From the NCBI GenBank assembly GCA_002840095.1, contig PGZL01000004.1, positions 186,001-250,000 of the forward strand: a stretch of DNA of 64,000 nt. The letters are read 5' to 3'. This DNA is from Gammaproteobacteria bacterium HGW-Gammaproteobacteria-1 (GTDB taxonomy: Bacteria > Pseudomonadota > Gammaproteobacteria > Thiohalomonadales > Thiohalomonadaceae). The position numbers and the translations under genes are program-made. Positions 50,038 to 61,937 of the stretch are shown piece after piece; within the stretch, counting starts at the first letter, position 1; each line of letters opens with the position of its first letter. The notes beneath the pieces were generated by a model. The model saw nothing but the letters and a program-made list of their open reading frames with translations, made no database searches and was not told the DNA's origin.

Positions 50038-50952
50038 TCAGGCGACGAACTCGATGTTGGTGGGACTGTCTTCCGAGAACTTGGCCCGGGTATGCCCGGA
50101 GGCTGTGCGCAGGTAGTCGAGATGCATGTCCTGGACCTCTTTCTCACTGTAGGGATTATCGTCGCCAAACAGTTCACCCAGGATTCGGTACTTCTGCCGG
50201 GTGATCCGCCGGATGGGGTCGAGCTTGTCGCCCTGATTCGAGAGAAAGAGCGGCAGCATCTTGTTGAGTCCTTCGAAGTAGGTCTCGTGAACCATGGCGT
50301 TGTGGTAGAGCAGACCTCGCTCCAACGATGCCAGAGCCGCCTTTTTGTGGCGCGGATCGGCATTGATCATGTCCTTGATCAGCGCTGTCCAGGCGGCGAT
50401 ATGACGCGCCTCGTCATTGCGGATGTTAGCCAATGCCGCCTTCAGCTCTGGGTGATGGACGCGATTCACCACATCGCGATAAAGCTCCGTATTAATCACT
50501 TCCGAGAAGAGGTGGGTGAGGATATAGCTGTACTTGTCCCAGTAGCGCCGCTCCTCGTAGCACCAGATGTAGCGTTTTCCGAAATCACGAACATCCACCT
50601 GCGCAATGTAATCCGTCTTGCCGGTAGTCACATAGTGGTACAACAAGCCGAGCACGATGCCGTGGCGCATCTCTTCGTAAACGATGGTGTACATATAGGA
50701 GAAAAGCGGGGACCAATCGGCAACGAGCTCTTCGGGATAGCCGTTCTTCTTGGCGTTAATCAGCATGTCATAGAACTGGGTGGTTGAAGCCTGGCCCGAA
50801 TACTCGCCGTCGCGAAGGCAGTCGAGAAGTTTGACGATCTCACGATCGTGTTCATCGAGTTCCGCCAGCCAGGGGAAGTCGTAACGATTGGCGTTCCAGC
50901 GGTTTTCGTCGGAAAGGCATCCGAACTTGGCAATTGTCTCTAGTCCACTCAT
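50038..50952 (-). CDS. Ferritin-like diiron protein, acyl-ACP-desaturase/oxygenase-like
   Basis: 304 residues, mostly helical, no membrane segment. Two ExxH motifs in the style of soluble acyl-ACP desaturases: EEMRH (residues 93-97; EENRH in plant desaturases) and DEARH (180-184; DEKRH). Further helix Glu residues at 151 and 156 (FSEVINTELYRD) and near 50 could complete the four-helix iron site. The family spans desaturation, N-oxygenation (AurF) and hydroxylation, and sequence alone does not decide which. Because the next gene upstream is an ACP, an ACP-bound acyl chain is the likely substrate (inference). Confidence 0.78.
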   Translation of the reverse strand: MSGLETIAKFGCLSDENRWNANRYDFPWLAELDEHDREIVKLLDCLRDGEYSGQASTTQFYDMLINAKKNGYPEELVADWSPLFSYMYTIVYEEMRHGIVLGLLYHYVTTGKTDYIAQVDVRDFGKRYIWCYEERRYWDKYSYILTHLFSEVINTELYRDVVNRVHHPELKAALANIRNDEARHIAAWTALIKDMINADPRHKKAALASLERGLLYHNAMVHETYFEGLNKMLPLFLSNQGDKLDPIRRITRQKYRILGELFGDDNPYSEKEVQDMHLDYLRTASGHTRAKFSEDSPTNIEFVA

Positions 50953-50975
50953 GTCACACCTCTTGTGAATTGGGA

Positions 50976-51221
50976 TCAGGCCAGGGCCATACGATCTTCG
51001 ATGTAACTGCAGAACTGGCCGAGATTGGTAATCTGGCCGGAGGTGAAGTCGTCAAAATCGATTTCGGCGCCGTATCGCTTACGGATGGCGAGTTGCAGGG
51101 AGACATAGTCCAGGCTCACCAGGCCGAGTTCCTGCAGGCTGGTTTCCTGGCGCATTTCGTCCGGTTCGAAATCAACGAGTTTGCCAATCTCCGTGGTGAG
51201 GAAGTCAAAGGTATCACTCAT
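50976..51221 (-). CDS. Acyl carrier protein
   Basis: 81 residues. The phosphopantetheine attachment Ser36 lies in ELGLVSLDYVSLQLAI, a variant of the usual DSL motif with Val in place of Asp just before the Ser (LVSLD). Helix-rich, acidic, about the size of AcpP. The ATG overlaps the dehydratase stop region by eight bases. Dedicated to the operon, given its own PPTase. Confidence 0.92.
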   Translation of the reverse strand: MSDTFDFLTTEIGKLVDFEPDEMRQETSLQELGLVSLDYVSLQLAIRKRYGAEIDFDDFTSGQITNLGQFCSYIEDRMALA

Positions 51222-52044
51222 ACATCGCTCCTTGAGTTGTGGCAGGTCGAATCGTTCTGGCCATCAGACCGATTTGCACGACCTGCTCGAGGTTGCCGTT
51301 AATCCATACCGGGATTTCAACCATCAAAAATACCGAGTCCCTGGTGAGGATTTCGTCTGTCTTGCAGTAGCCGTATTCGAAGCTGGATATTTTGTTGAAA
51401 TCCAATCGTTGCAGCAGCGGGCCGCAAAAAATGTCGTGGTGGTGAGTCTGCATGGTCACGATGTTTTCCGGGGATGGTAGTCCCGGCATATCTGTGCCGA
51501 CGTACTTGGCGGCCACCTCATGGAAAATCTCGTCGGCGTGGTGGCGGAGATAGCGGGAGAACATCATGGCGTCGATCGCGATCCATGCGGCGGGAGCAGC
51601 TGGGAACCGGGAGCCGAAGCCCTCCAGTTCTCGACGCACTTCCTCCGGTGGGACTGCCAGTCGCCGATATTTTTCATAGGGCGCCGGATTGAAATCTACG
51701 ACCGCGCAATGCCCGCTGATCATTGTCTGTGCATCGCCGGCCTTCGATAACTTGAAGCGTATCTGCCGGTTCGGATCGACAACCCTCGATTCCAGTCGAT
51801 AGTCGGCATGAAGCGGCATTGCCTGGCGCAGCATGGCGCTCCACTGGAGCCAGCCGTCGTCGGCCCAAGTCATGGCTGAGTGGGAGGACTTAAGCGGCAT
51901 CATGGCCAACATGCCGTGCATCACGACGCCACTCTGGCCGATCGCCGCCTCTGCGATTTCTTCGTCGAAGTGGATCGGGTTGTAATCCCCCGAGTAGTCG
52001 GCCCAAGCCTGGAGTTCCGCCTGATTGAAACGCAGCAGGGTCAT
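51214..52044 (-). CDS. MaoC-like hot-dog dehydratase/hydratase
   Basis: 276 residues. N-terminal MaoC signature: AWADYSGDYNPIHFDEEIAEAAIGQ with the D-x-N-P-x-H catalytic core, then GVVMHGMLAMM, the (R)-specific hydratase/dehydratase pattern. The longer C-terminal half (HHHDIFCGPLLQRL; VFLMVEIPVWINGN) looks like a second, degenerate hot-dog domain. It would dehydrate the 3-hydroxyacyl-ACP made by the FabG-like enzyme. It overlaps the KS gene by four bases. Confidence 0.85.
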   Translation of the reverse strand: MTLLRFNQAELQAWADYSGDYNPIHFDEEIAEAAIGQSGVVMHGMLAMMPLKSSHSAMTWADDGWLQWSAMLRQAMPLHADYRLESRVVDPNRQIRFKLSKAGDAQTMISGHCAVVDFNPAPYEKYRRLAVPPEEVRRELEGFGSRFPAAPAAWIAIDAMMFSRYLRHHADEIFHEVAAKYVGTDMPGLPSPENIVTMQTHHHDIFCGPLLQRLDFNKISSFEYGYCKTDEILTRDSVFLMVEIPVWINGNLEQVVQIGLMARTIRPATTQGAMYE

Positions 52045-53300
52045 TGGTTCGGGCTCGCGAAGATTAAGGCGCTATTGGAACCGCCGAAACCGTAATTCAC
52101 GTTCATGATGCGGTGAATTTCGTCGTTACGGCGGTGGACGTTGGGAATGAAGTCCAGATCGCACTCGGGATCGGGGTTCGCCAGGTGTATGGTTGCCGGC
52201 ATCACACCTGTCTCGAAGGTTTTCAGGCAGAAAATCGATTCGATCGCTCCGGCGCCGCCGACCAAGTGCCCCGTATAGGACTTGGTGCTCGATATGGGGA
52301 TGTTGTAGGCATGCTCGCCCAAAGCCAGTTTGAGTGCCTTTGTTTCGTTGAGGTCGTTGAGGGGTGTCGATGTTCCGTGTGCATTGATGTAGTCGATGGA
52401 CTCGGGTGTTGCCCCGGCCTGGGCGAGCGCCGAGGAGATCGTCTTCGCGCGGGCCAGTAAATCCTCCGCGGGGGAGGTGATGTCCCTGGCGTCAGAGTAG
52501 TTGCCATAGCCGATGACCTCACCCAGTATCCGTGCCCCGCGTGCCTGCGCGGAGGCCATATCTTCGAGGCAGAGCACCGCGGCCCCCTCTGAGAGCACGA
52601 ATCCGCTGCGGTCGGCGCTGAAGGGGCAGCAGGCTTTTTCGATCGCGTCCTGTTCTTTGCTCAGTGCGCGCAGGGCATCGATGCTCCAGACGCAGAAATC
52701 GGCGCGAATGCTTTCTCCGCCGCCGGCGATCATTACCTTTGCGCGTCCCGAGCGGATGATCTCGTAGGCATCGCCGATGGCAATGCTGCCGGTGGCGCAT
52801 GCGGCGATGGGGGTGTTCTGATAGCCCCGCAGATTCCAGTGCATTGAAATGGCCGCGGTGGCCACGTTGGGCATGACTATCAAATTCGAGAAGGGTGACG
52901 CCATCCCTACGTCATGGTAGTTCTTGATCTCGACCGTAGCCTCGTCCAGGGAACCCCAACCGGTACCGAAGATAACCCCGCGCTCGAAGGGGTCGTAGCA
53001 GCGGTCCAACTCGTCCTTATGGCCGAAGGCCATAGTGACAGCCTCGGCGGTGACGGCCATTCCAAGCTTTGCGAACTCCGGCAAAAATTTGAGGATGGCT
53101 TTCGGAAAGCCTTTCATGGAGGGCTTGTCCTCCATCTTTCCGAAAAACCTGGAGACTATGTTTGGATCCTGGAGCGGTACCGACTTATAGCCCACTTTGT
53201 AGTGGGTGATGGAGTTCCATATTTCCTCGACGCTGTTTCCCAGCGAACAGACGGCGCCATAACCGGTGATTGCCACTCGGCGGGGATGATTGTTTGACAC
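52041..53300 (-). CDS. Beta-ketoacyl-ACP synthase (FabF/KAS II-like)
   Basis: 419 residues from the GTG start; catalytic triad Cys168 (PIAACATGSIAIG), His308 (NAHGTSTPLND) and His345 (KSYTGHLVGGAG). Decarboxylative Claisen condensing enzyme. There is no partner chain-length-factor gene, so it acts alone like FabF. The GTG is preceded by AAGGGA nine bases upstream; an upstream TTG at 53330 lies in a palindrome and is less likely. First gene of the operon, with a good promoter about 160 bases upstream. Confidence 0.92.
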   Translation of the reverse strand: MSNNHPRRVAITGYGAVCSLGNSVEEIWNSITHYKVGYKSVPLQDPNIVSRFFGKMEDKPSMKGFPKAILKFLPEFAKLGMAVTAEAVTMAFGHKDELDRCYDPFERGVIFGTGWGSLDEATVEIKNYHDVGMASPFSNLIVMPNVATAAISMHWNLRGYQNTPIAACATGSIAIGDAYEIIRSGRAKVMIAGGGESIRADFCVWSIDALRALSKEQDAIEKACCPFSADRSGFVLSEGAAVLCLEDMASAQARGARILGEVIGYGNYSDARDITSPAEDLLARAKTISSALAQAGATPESIDYINAHGTSTPLNDLNETKALKLALGEHAYNIPISSTKSYTGHLVGGAGAIESIFCLKTFETGVMPATIHLANPDPECDLDFIPNVHRRNDEIHRIMNVNYGFGGSNSALIFASPNQ

Positions 53301-53317
53301 GTGGATAATTCCCTTTA

Positions 53318-53330
53318 TTGAATGATTCAA
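53318..53330. promoter_or_regulatory. Palindrome just upstream of the ketosynthase start
   Basis: TTGAATGATTCAA, six-base arms around a single G, 18 bases upstream of the GTG codon; could be an operator or leader structure. Confidence 0.45.
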
Positions 53331-53411
53331 AATCTTCCATAATTTGTTACCACTGCATCCCGATTACCGACCTCGGCCCGGCATTCGCTGGTTCCCCTGT
53401 CTGGTACTCAG

Positions 53412-53429
53412 GCGTTATTCAAATAACGC
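53412..53429. promoter_or_regulatory. Perfect 18-bp palindrome in the operon leader
   Basis: GCGTTATT-CA-AATAACGC, eight-base arms, located about 30 bases downstream of the predicted transcription start. Suits a dimeric regulator site. Confidence 0.6.
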
Positions 53430-53461
53430 AAACCAACACATCCATCCTAAAAGCCGCGTCG

Positions 53462-53491
53462 ATAGTACGGTTATTGGATTCTGTGAGTCAA
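53462..53491 (-). promoter_or_regulatory. Putative sigma-70 promoter of the biosynthetic operon
   Basis: On the minus strand: -35 TTGACT (53491-53486), 18-base spacer, -10 TACTAT (53467-53462). It is the best promoter match in the region and leaves a leader of about 155 bases. Confidence 0.6.
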
Positions 53492-53923
53492 GCGCGCAAA
53501 TCTCCCTTTGAACGTTGATGCCATAAATTGTTAACTCGATCACTCAAAATGAAAGCGTTTGCCCCCCCCGGTTTACCGGACAGTTCAAAAAAATCAGTCT
53601 CTTGGCCTCAGTCTTCGAGGGTCGCGACAGGAAAAAAAAGGTGACGAGAAATTAAGGTGACAGATAGAGCTCCCCGTTTCCCGGATATGTGGATAAGCAA
53701 CTTCCGCATAGTTCATCGATTGATATAGACACAGGCGATTGTAGAAAGCCTCCATTTAAAACGTTAGCCGCGCGGGAGGGACGCTATCCTCATACACCGG
53801 TTTTTCGACTGACTGCTTGTCAGGGCTGAGGTTGTTCATTGGTGTGAGAGTTCCGCATCACATCTGCCCGTTGAAGTTTGAACCTCCTGTTTCCTGGGCG
53901 TGTTCTGGGTAAGAACGGTGACG

Positions 53924-53957
53924 GGAAAAAGCCGCCGGGACGCATGCCCCGGCGGCG
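53924..53957 (-). terminator. Intrinsic terminator of katG
   Basis: On the minus strand a stem of GCCGCCGGG pairing with CCCGGCGGC around a short loop is followed by TTTTT. Confidence 0.85.
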
Positions 53958-53994
53958 CTTGTCCTACCCGGCCTCGCGGATCGGTCCCGCGGGC

Positions 53995-56268
<2,274 letters not shown>

Positions 56269-56311
56269 CTATCAGCGGGGACGGGGCACCCTGGAGGCAG
56301 GGGGAGGGGCT

Positions 56312-56497
56312 TTATTTCGCTTCAGTCCTGGTTGCGCCGCAGCGGGCGCAGCGGTACAGGGTCAGCAGCCGGCCCAGTTTGACGTCGAAGGGCTGTTCCT
56401 TCTGTACCTCCCAGCGATGAAAGCCGCTTTTGCACAGGGTCTTGCCCTTGTGCTTTTCGGCGGGGGAGGGACGCTTGAATTTGATGACTTCACCCAT
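56312..56497 (-). CDS. Small zinc-ribbon-like hypothetical protein
   Basis: 61 residues, basic. LCKSGFHRWEVQ and YRCARCGATR give a C-x5-H ... C-x2-C ligand set consistent with one zinc site. A conserved small protein of this shape is found in other gammaproteobacteria, without known function. The start ATG has only a weak Shine-Dalgarno; the arrangement of Cys residues is the main support. Confidence 0.6.
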   Translation of the reverse strand: MGEVIKFKRPSPAEKHKGKTLCKSGFHRWEVQKEQPFDVKLGRLLTLYRCARCGATRTEAK

Positions 56498-56505
56498 GGT
56501 GAGGC

Positions 56506-56599
56506 AGTTTCAAGTTTCAAGTGGCAAGTTGCAAGGGAGGAACGGGGCGCAGGCGTTTATACTGGCCGCCGAAAACTCGAAACTCGAAATCCGAAACTA
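56506..56599. repeat. Intergenic heptamer element (GTTTCAA / CGAAACT)
   Basis: Left arm GTTTCAA, GTTTCAA, GTGGCAA, GTTGCAA; right arm AACTCGAAACTCGAAATCCGAAACT ending at the next gene's ATG. Combines the CAAGTTG and GTTTCGA unit types seen elsewhere in the window. Confidence 0.8.
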
Positions 56600-57042
56600 T
56601 GTTCATAGCCTCCCTTGGTTGGGACCACGCCGGCTGGTGCGGCAGCTTCTACCCCGACGATCTGCCGCCCGAGTGGCGGCTGGCCTATTACGCCAACGAG
56701 TTCCGTGCCGTGGTGGTGCCGGCGGCGCTGTGGCGCGGCGCCGATGCGGGTACCGCGGCGCAGTGGGCGACGGATACGGCGGAGGGTTTCCGCTTTTTGC
56801 TGGAGGCGGCGGCCGGCGCGCCGCCGGCGGCCCTGGTGCAGGCCTTGGGAGAGCGCTACGGCGGCACGGCGGGGCCCGGCGGGCGGGCCGTGGCGCGCTG
56901 GGAGGGCGGGGCGGATGCCCGCGCCCTGCGCGGGTTGATCGAGGGTTTGCCGGCGGACGGCGTTCTGCTGGTGGCGGGTGAGCCGCCGTCCCTGGCGGCG
57001 CTGCGCGCGGCGCAGACCCTGACGCAACTGATGGGCGTGTGA
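56599..57042 (+). CDS. Hypothetical protein with DUF72-like N-terminus
   Basis: 147 residues. The start (FIASLGWDHAGWCGSFYPDD then LPPEWRLAYYANEFRAV) looks like the first strand and helix of DUF72 TIM-barrel proteins (GTSGWxYxxWxGxFYPxxLP), but the protein is about 100 residues shorter than that family and the rest is Ala/Gly-rich. It may be a truncated relative. The ATG is the last three bases of a repeat arm, so there is no conventional Shine-Dalgarno. Confidence 0.6.
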   Translation: MFIASLGWDHAGWCGSFYPDDLPPEWRLAYYANEFRAVVVPAALWRGADAGTAAQWATDTAEGFRFLLEAAAGAPPAALVQALGERYGGTAGPGGRAVARWEGGADARALRGLIEGLPADGVLLVAGEPPSLAALRAAQTLTQLMGV

Positions 57043-57097
57043 CGGTTGACTGATCCCGGCAAGTCGTCGACACTTCAGCCTTCTCAAGGAGAGTGAC

Positions 57098-57120
57098 GGC
57101 CCCTGCGGGGCCTTTTGTTT
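57098..57120 (+). terminator. Terminator-like hairpin immediately before mlaF
   Basis: GGCCCC-TGC-GGGGCC followed by TTTTGTTT, ending three bases before the mlaF ATG. It may end transcripts of the upstream gene, attenuate mlaF, or, as mRNA, bring the upstream AAGGAG (57086-57091) near the start codon. Confidence 0.7.
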
Positions 57121-57122
57121 AT

Positions 57123-57947
57123 ATGGCTGAAGACACCACCCCTCCGCTGGTCCAGGTTCGCGGGCTGCGCTTTGCGCGCGGCAGCCGCCCCATTTTCGAC
57201 GGTGTCGATCTCGACATCCGCCGCGGCAAGATCACCGCCATCATGGGGCCGAGCGGCACCGGCAAGACCACCCTGCTCAAGCTCATCGGCGGCCAGCTGC
57301 GGCCGTCGGCCGGCTCGGTCACCGTCGACGGCCTCAACGTGCACAAGCTGGGGCACGGCGCCCTGTATGACCTGCGCAAGCGCATGGGCATGCTGTTCCA
57401 GTCCGGCGCCCTGCTCACCGACCTCGACGTCTACGAAAACGTCGCCTTTCCGCTGCGCGAGCACACCGACCTGCCGGAGTCGATGATCCGCGACCTGGTG
57501 TTGATGAAGCTGGAGGCGGTGGGCCTGCGCGGCGCGCGCGGCCTGATGGCCAACGAGCTGTCCGGCGGCATGGCGCGCCGCGTGGCCCTGGCCCGCGCCA
57601 TCGCCCTGGATCCCATGATGATCATGTACGACGAACCCTTCACCGGGCAGGACCCCATTTCCATGGGCGTGCTGGTGAAGCTGATCCGCTCCCTCAACGA
57701 CGCCCTGGGGCTGACCTCGGTCATCGTCTCCCACGATGTGCACGAGACCGCCGCCATTTCCGATTACATCTACCTGCTGTCCGACGGCCGCGTGGTGGCC
57801 CACGGCACCCCCGAGGAACTGGACCGCTCCAGTTCCGACTGGGCCCAGCAGTTCATGCAGGGCCTGCCCGACGGCCCGGTGCCCTTCCACTACCGCGCCG
57901 CGCCCTATGCCGACGACCTGCTGGCCGGGCGCGAGGGGAGGGTGTGA
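57123..57947 (+). CDS. mlaF: Phospholipid ABC transporter ATP-binding protein MlaF
   Basis: 274 residues. Walker [15 protein letters not shown]-loop [18 protein letters not shown] (the QSGALF-type Mla/Mce Q-loop), signature [16 protein letters not shown], Walker [14 protein letters not shown] and VSHDVHE. Powers retrograde phospholipid transport with MlaE/D/B. ATG is used because the [10 protein letters not shown] start matches family N-termini; a GTG at 57093 is in frame. The stop overlaps mlaE by one base. Confidence 0.96.
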   Translation: MAEDTTPPLVQVRGLRFARGSRPIFDGVDLDIRRGKITAIMGPSGTGKTTLLKLIGGQLRPSAGSVTVDGLNVHKLGHGALYDLRKRMGMLFQSGALLTDLDVYENVAFPLREHTDLPESMIRDLVLMKLEAVGLRGARGLMANELSGGMARRVALARAIALDPMMIMYDEPFTGQDPISMGVLVKLIRSLNDALGLTSVIVSHDVHETAAISDYIYLLSDGRVVAHGTPEELDRSSSDWAQQFMQGLPDGPVPFHYRAAPYADDLLAGREGRV

Positions 57948-58729
57948 TGCTGGACTGGCTGAGACAACTGGGCCGCCACGGCCTGAACTTTTTTGAACGG
58001 CTGGGGCGCGGCCACCTGCTGCTGCTGGCCCTGCTGCGCGGCCAGCCCGGCCTGCTGTTGCGGCCACGGCTGGTGATGCAGCAGGTGTTCGCCATCGGCG
58101 TGCTGTCGCTGCTGATCATCGTCGTGTCGGGCACCTTCGTCGGCATGGTGCTGGGCCTGCAGCTGTACAACACTTTGGTGGATTTCGGTGCCGAGGCCTC
58201 CCTCGGCCCGGTCATCGCCCTGACCCTGGTGCGCGAGCTGGGGCCGGTGGTGACCGCGCTGCTGTTCGCCGGCCGCGCCGGTTCGGCCCTCACCGCCGAA
58301 ATCGGCCTGATGAAGGCCACCGAGCAGCTGTCGGGCATGGAGATGATGGCGGTGGACCCGGTGAAGCGGGTGCTGGCGCCGCGCTTCCTCGGCGGCATCA
58401 TCGCCATGCCGCTGCTGGCGGCCATCTTCAGCCTGGTGGGCGTGTACGGCGGCTACTTCGTCGGCGTCGGCCTGCTCGGCGTGGACGAGGGCAGCTACTG
58501 GTCACAGATGCAGTCGCTGGTGGATTTCGACGATGATTTGATGAACGGCGTGATCAAGAGTCTGGTGTTCGGCGTGGTGGCGACCTGGATCGCCGTGTTC
58601 GAGGGGTATGACGCGGTGCCCACCTCGGAAGGGGTGAGCCGGGCTACGACCCGTACCGTGGTGCATTCCTCCCTGGCGGTGCTGGGACTGGACTTCGTGT
58701 TGACGGCCCTGATGTTCGGAGTGGACTGA
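57947..58729 (+). CDS. mlaE: Phospholipid ABC transporter permease MlaE
   Basis: 260 residues, five to six membrane helices. Family hallmarks: [63 protein letters not shown] and [19 protein letters not shown]. It forms the inner-membrane core beneath the MlaD hexamer. The stop overlaps the mlaD start by one base. Confidence 0.96.
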   Translation: MLDWLRQLGRHGLNFFERLGRGHLLLLALLRGQPGLLLRPRLVMQQVFAIGVLSLLIIVVSGTFVGMVLGLQLYNTLVDFGAEASLGPVIALTLVRELGPVVTALLFAGRAGSALTAEIGLMKATEQLSGMEMMAVDPVKRVLAPRFLGGIIAMPLLAAIFSLVGVYGGYFVGVGLLGVDEGSYWSQMQSLVDFDDDLMNGVIKSLVFGVVATWIAVFEGYDAVPTSEGVSRATTRTVVHSSLAVLGLDFVLTALMFGVD

Positions 58730-59199
58730 TGATGCAGGTAAAAACCTTGGAGATTTGGGTCGGCGTGTTCGTGGCGGCGGGTCTGGCCGCGCTGTTCATG
58801 CTGGCCATGCAGGTGAGCAACCTCACCGTGGTGGGCGCCGACGAGGGCTATCTGCTCAAGGCGCGCTTCGAGAACGTGTCCGGGCTCAAGGTGCGCTCGC
58901 CGGTGACCGTGGCCGGGGTGCGCGTGGGCCGGGTCACCGCCATCGACTTCGACACCCAGACCTTCCAGGCGGTGGTGTCCATGCGCATCGGCGCCGGCTA
59001 CGACCAGCTGCCGCTGGACACCTCGGCGGCGGTGCTGACCTCGGGCCTGGTGGGCGAGAAGTACGTCGGCCTGGAGCCGGGCGGCGACATGGACGTGCTC
59101 AAGGACGGCGGCGAGATCAAGCTGACCCAGTCCACCCTGGTGCTGGAGCAGATGATCGGCAAGTTCCTGTTCGACAAGGCGGAGAGCGGCAAGGAGTGA
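58729..59199 (+). CDS. mlaD: Phospholipid-binding MCE protein MlaD
   Basis: 156 residues. One N-terminal anchor (IWVGVFVAAGLAALFMLAM), then the MCE domain with YLLKARFENVSGLKVRSPV, TVAGVRVGRVTAIDFD and LTSGLVGEKYVGLEPGG, and the hydrophobic pore-forming C-terminal helix STLVLEQMIGKFLF. A second ATG one codon on is equally possible. The next gene is mlaB; mlaC does not intervene. Confidence 0.96.
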   Translation: MMQVKTLEIWVGVFVAAGLAALFMLAMQVSNLTVVGADEGYLLKARFENVSGLKVRSPVTVAGVRVGRVTAIDFDTQTFQAVVSMRIGAGYDQLPLDTSAAVLTSGLVGEKYVGLEPGGDMDVLKDGGEIKLTQSTLVLEQMIGKFLFDKAESGKE

Positions 59200-59510
59200 G
59201 CCAGGAGCAGCAGCCGCATATCGAGGCGGACGGCGCCGGCCTGCGGGTCAGCGGCGCCCTGACCTTTGCCACGGTGACCGCGCTGCTGCGCGAGAGCCGG
59301 GGCCTCATCGGCGCCGGCGACGGCCCGCTGGCGGTGGACCTGTCCGGCGTCACCCACGCCGACAGCGCCGGCCTGGCCCTGCTCATGGAGTGGTTGCGCC
59401 TGGCCCGCGATGCCGGGCGCGAACTGGAATACCGCGCCATCACCGAGCAGATGCTGGCCATCGCCAGCGCCGGCGGCCTGCTCGAAATCCTGCCCCTGGC
59501 CCCCGGCTGA
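59196..59510 (+). CDS. mlaB: STAS-domain protein MlaB
   Basis: 104 residues from a GTG that overlaps the mlaD stop by four bases. The STAS fold is visible: GLRVSGALTFATVTALL, LAVDLSGVTHADSAGLALLMEW (with the conserved Ser of the DSAG loop) and LEYRAITEQMLAIASAGGL. In the Mla complex MlaB stabilises the MlaF dimer. In enterics mlaC lies between mlaD and mlaB; here the two genes are fused head to tail. Confidence 0.9.
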   Translation: MSQEQQPHIEADGAGLRVSGALTFATVTALLRESRGLIGAGDGPLAVDLSGVTHADSAGLALLMEWLRLARDAGRELEYRAITEQMLAIASAGGLLEILPLAPG

Positions 59511-59612
59511 CCTGGCGGTTTCTTGCGCTGGGTCCGGTCCTCCAGCTTACAAAATCGCGGTTCAGGGGGTATCATTCCTCCCCTTGTTTTTCAGGCGGAG
59601 AGCCGAATCCCC

Positions 59613-59870
59613 ATGGAACCGAACGAGATCAAGCGCCTCATCGAGGCCGGCATCCCCGGTTGTGAAGCCATCGTGACCGGCGACGGCAGCCATTTCGACG
59701 CCACCGTCATCAGCGCGGCCTTCGACGGGCTGTCCATGGTCAAGGAACAGCAGATGGTCTACGCCACCCTGGGTGATCGCATCACCAGCGGCGCCATCCA
59801 TGCCCTGTCCATCAAGGCCTACACGCCGCAGGAGTGGGAAACCCAGCGCAAGCTGAAGGTCTCCTTCTGA
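59613..59870 (+). CDS. ibaG: BolA-family protein IbaG
   Basis: 85 residues. EIKRLIEAGIPGCEAIVTGDG, SHFDATVISAAFDG and ALSIKAYTPQEW are the BolA fold with the conserved GDGSHF and C-terminal His region (AIHALS). Works with monothiol glutaredoxins in Fe-S handling and acid response. GGCGGAG precedes the ATG. Position between mlaB and murA is conserved. Confidence 0.94.
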   Translation: MEPNEIKRLIEAGIPGCEAIVTGDGSHFDATVISAAFDGLSMVKEQQMVYATLGDRITSGAIHALSIKAYTPQEWETQRKLKVSF

Positions 59871-59903
59871 TTCCATTCATCAAACCGACGGTCCGGGCAG
59901 TGA

Positions 59904-61888
<1,985 letters not shown>

Positions 61889-61937
61889 TGCGGTTTTCCC
61901 TTGTATCTTTTCACTTTGCTCTTGTATCTGGTGACTT

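Larger units (their letters stand above)
40206..53300 (-). other. Putative acyl-lipid biosynthesis and outer-membrane export gene cluster
   Basis: Thirteen minus-strand genes in one apparent operon: KS, DH, ACP, diiron protein, KR, thioester reductase, flavoenzyme, ABC ATPase, ABC permease, LolA-like protein, outer-membrane barrel, HXXXD acyltransferase, PPTase. Six junctions overlap by 4-8 bases and the rest are 73 bases or less. Composition is lower in GC than the flanks: 40321-40380 has 22 G/C of 60, against 48 of 60 at 60241-60300. It separates two envelope loci that are close together in other gammaproteobacteria. Confidence 0.8.
53301..53994. other. Long AT-rich intergenic region between the biosynthetic operon and katG
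   Basis: About 690 bases with no convincing gene. It holds the operon promoter and palindromes (53318-53491), a poly-C run, the purine-rich phrase AAGGTGAC twice (near 53638 and 53655), and the katG terminator at its far end. A 66-codon plus-strand reading frame starting at 53318 lacks a Shine-Dalgarno site and is not called. Confidence 0.6.

Noticed and set aside
53318-53518. 66-codon plus-strand open frame upstream of the biosynthetic operon
   Set aside because: No Shine-Dalgarno, overlaps the operon promoter and palindromes, and no recognisable protein features.
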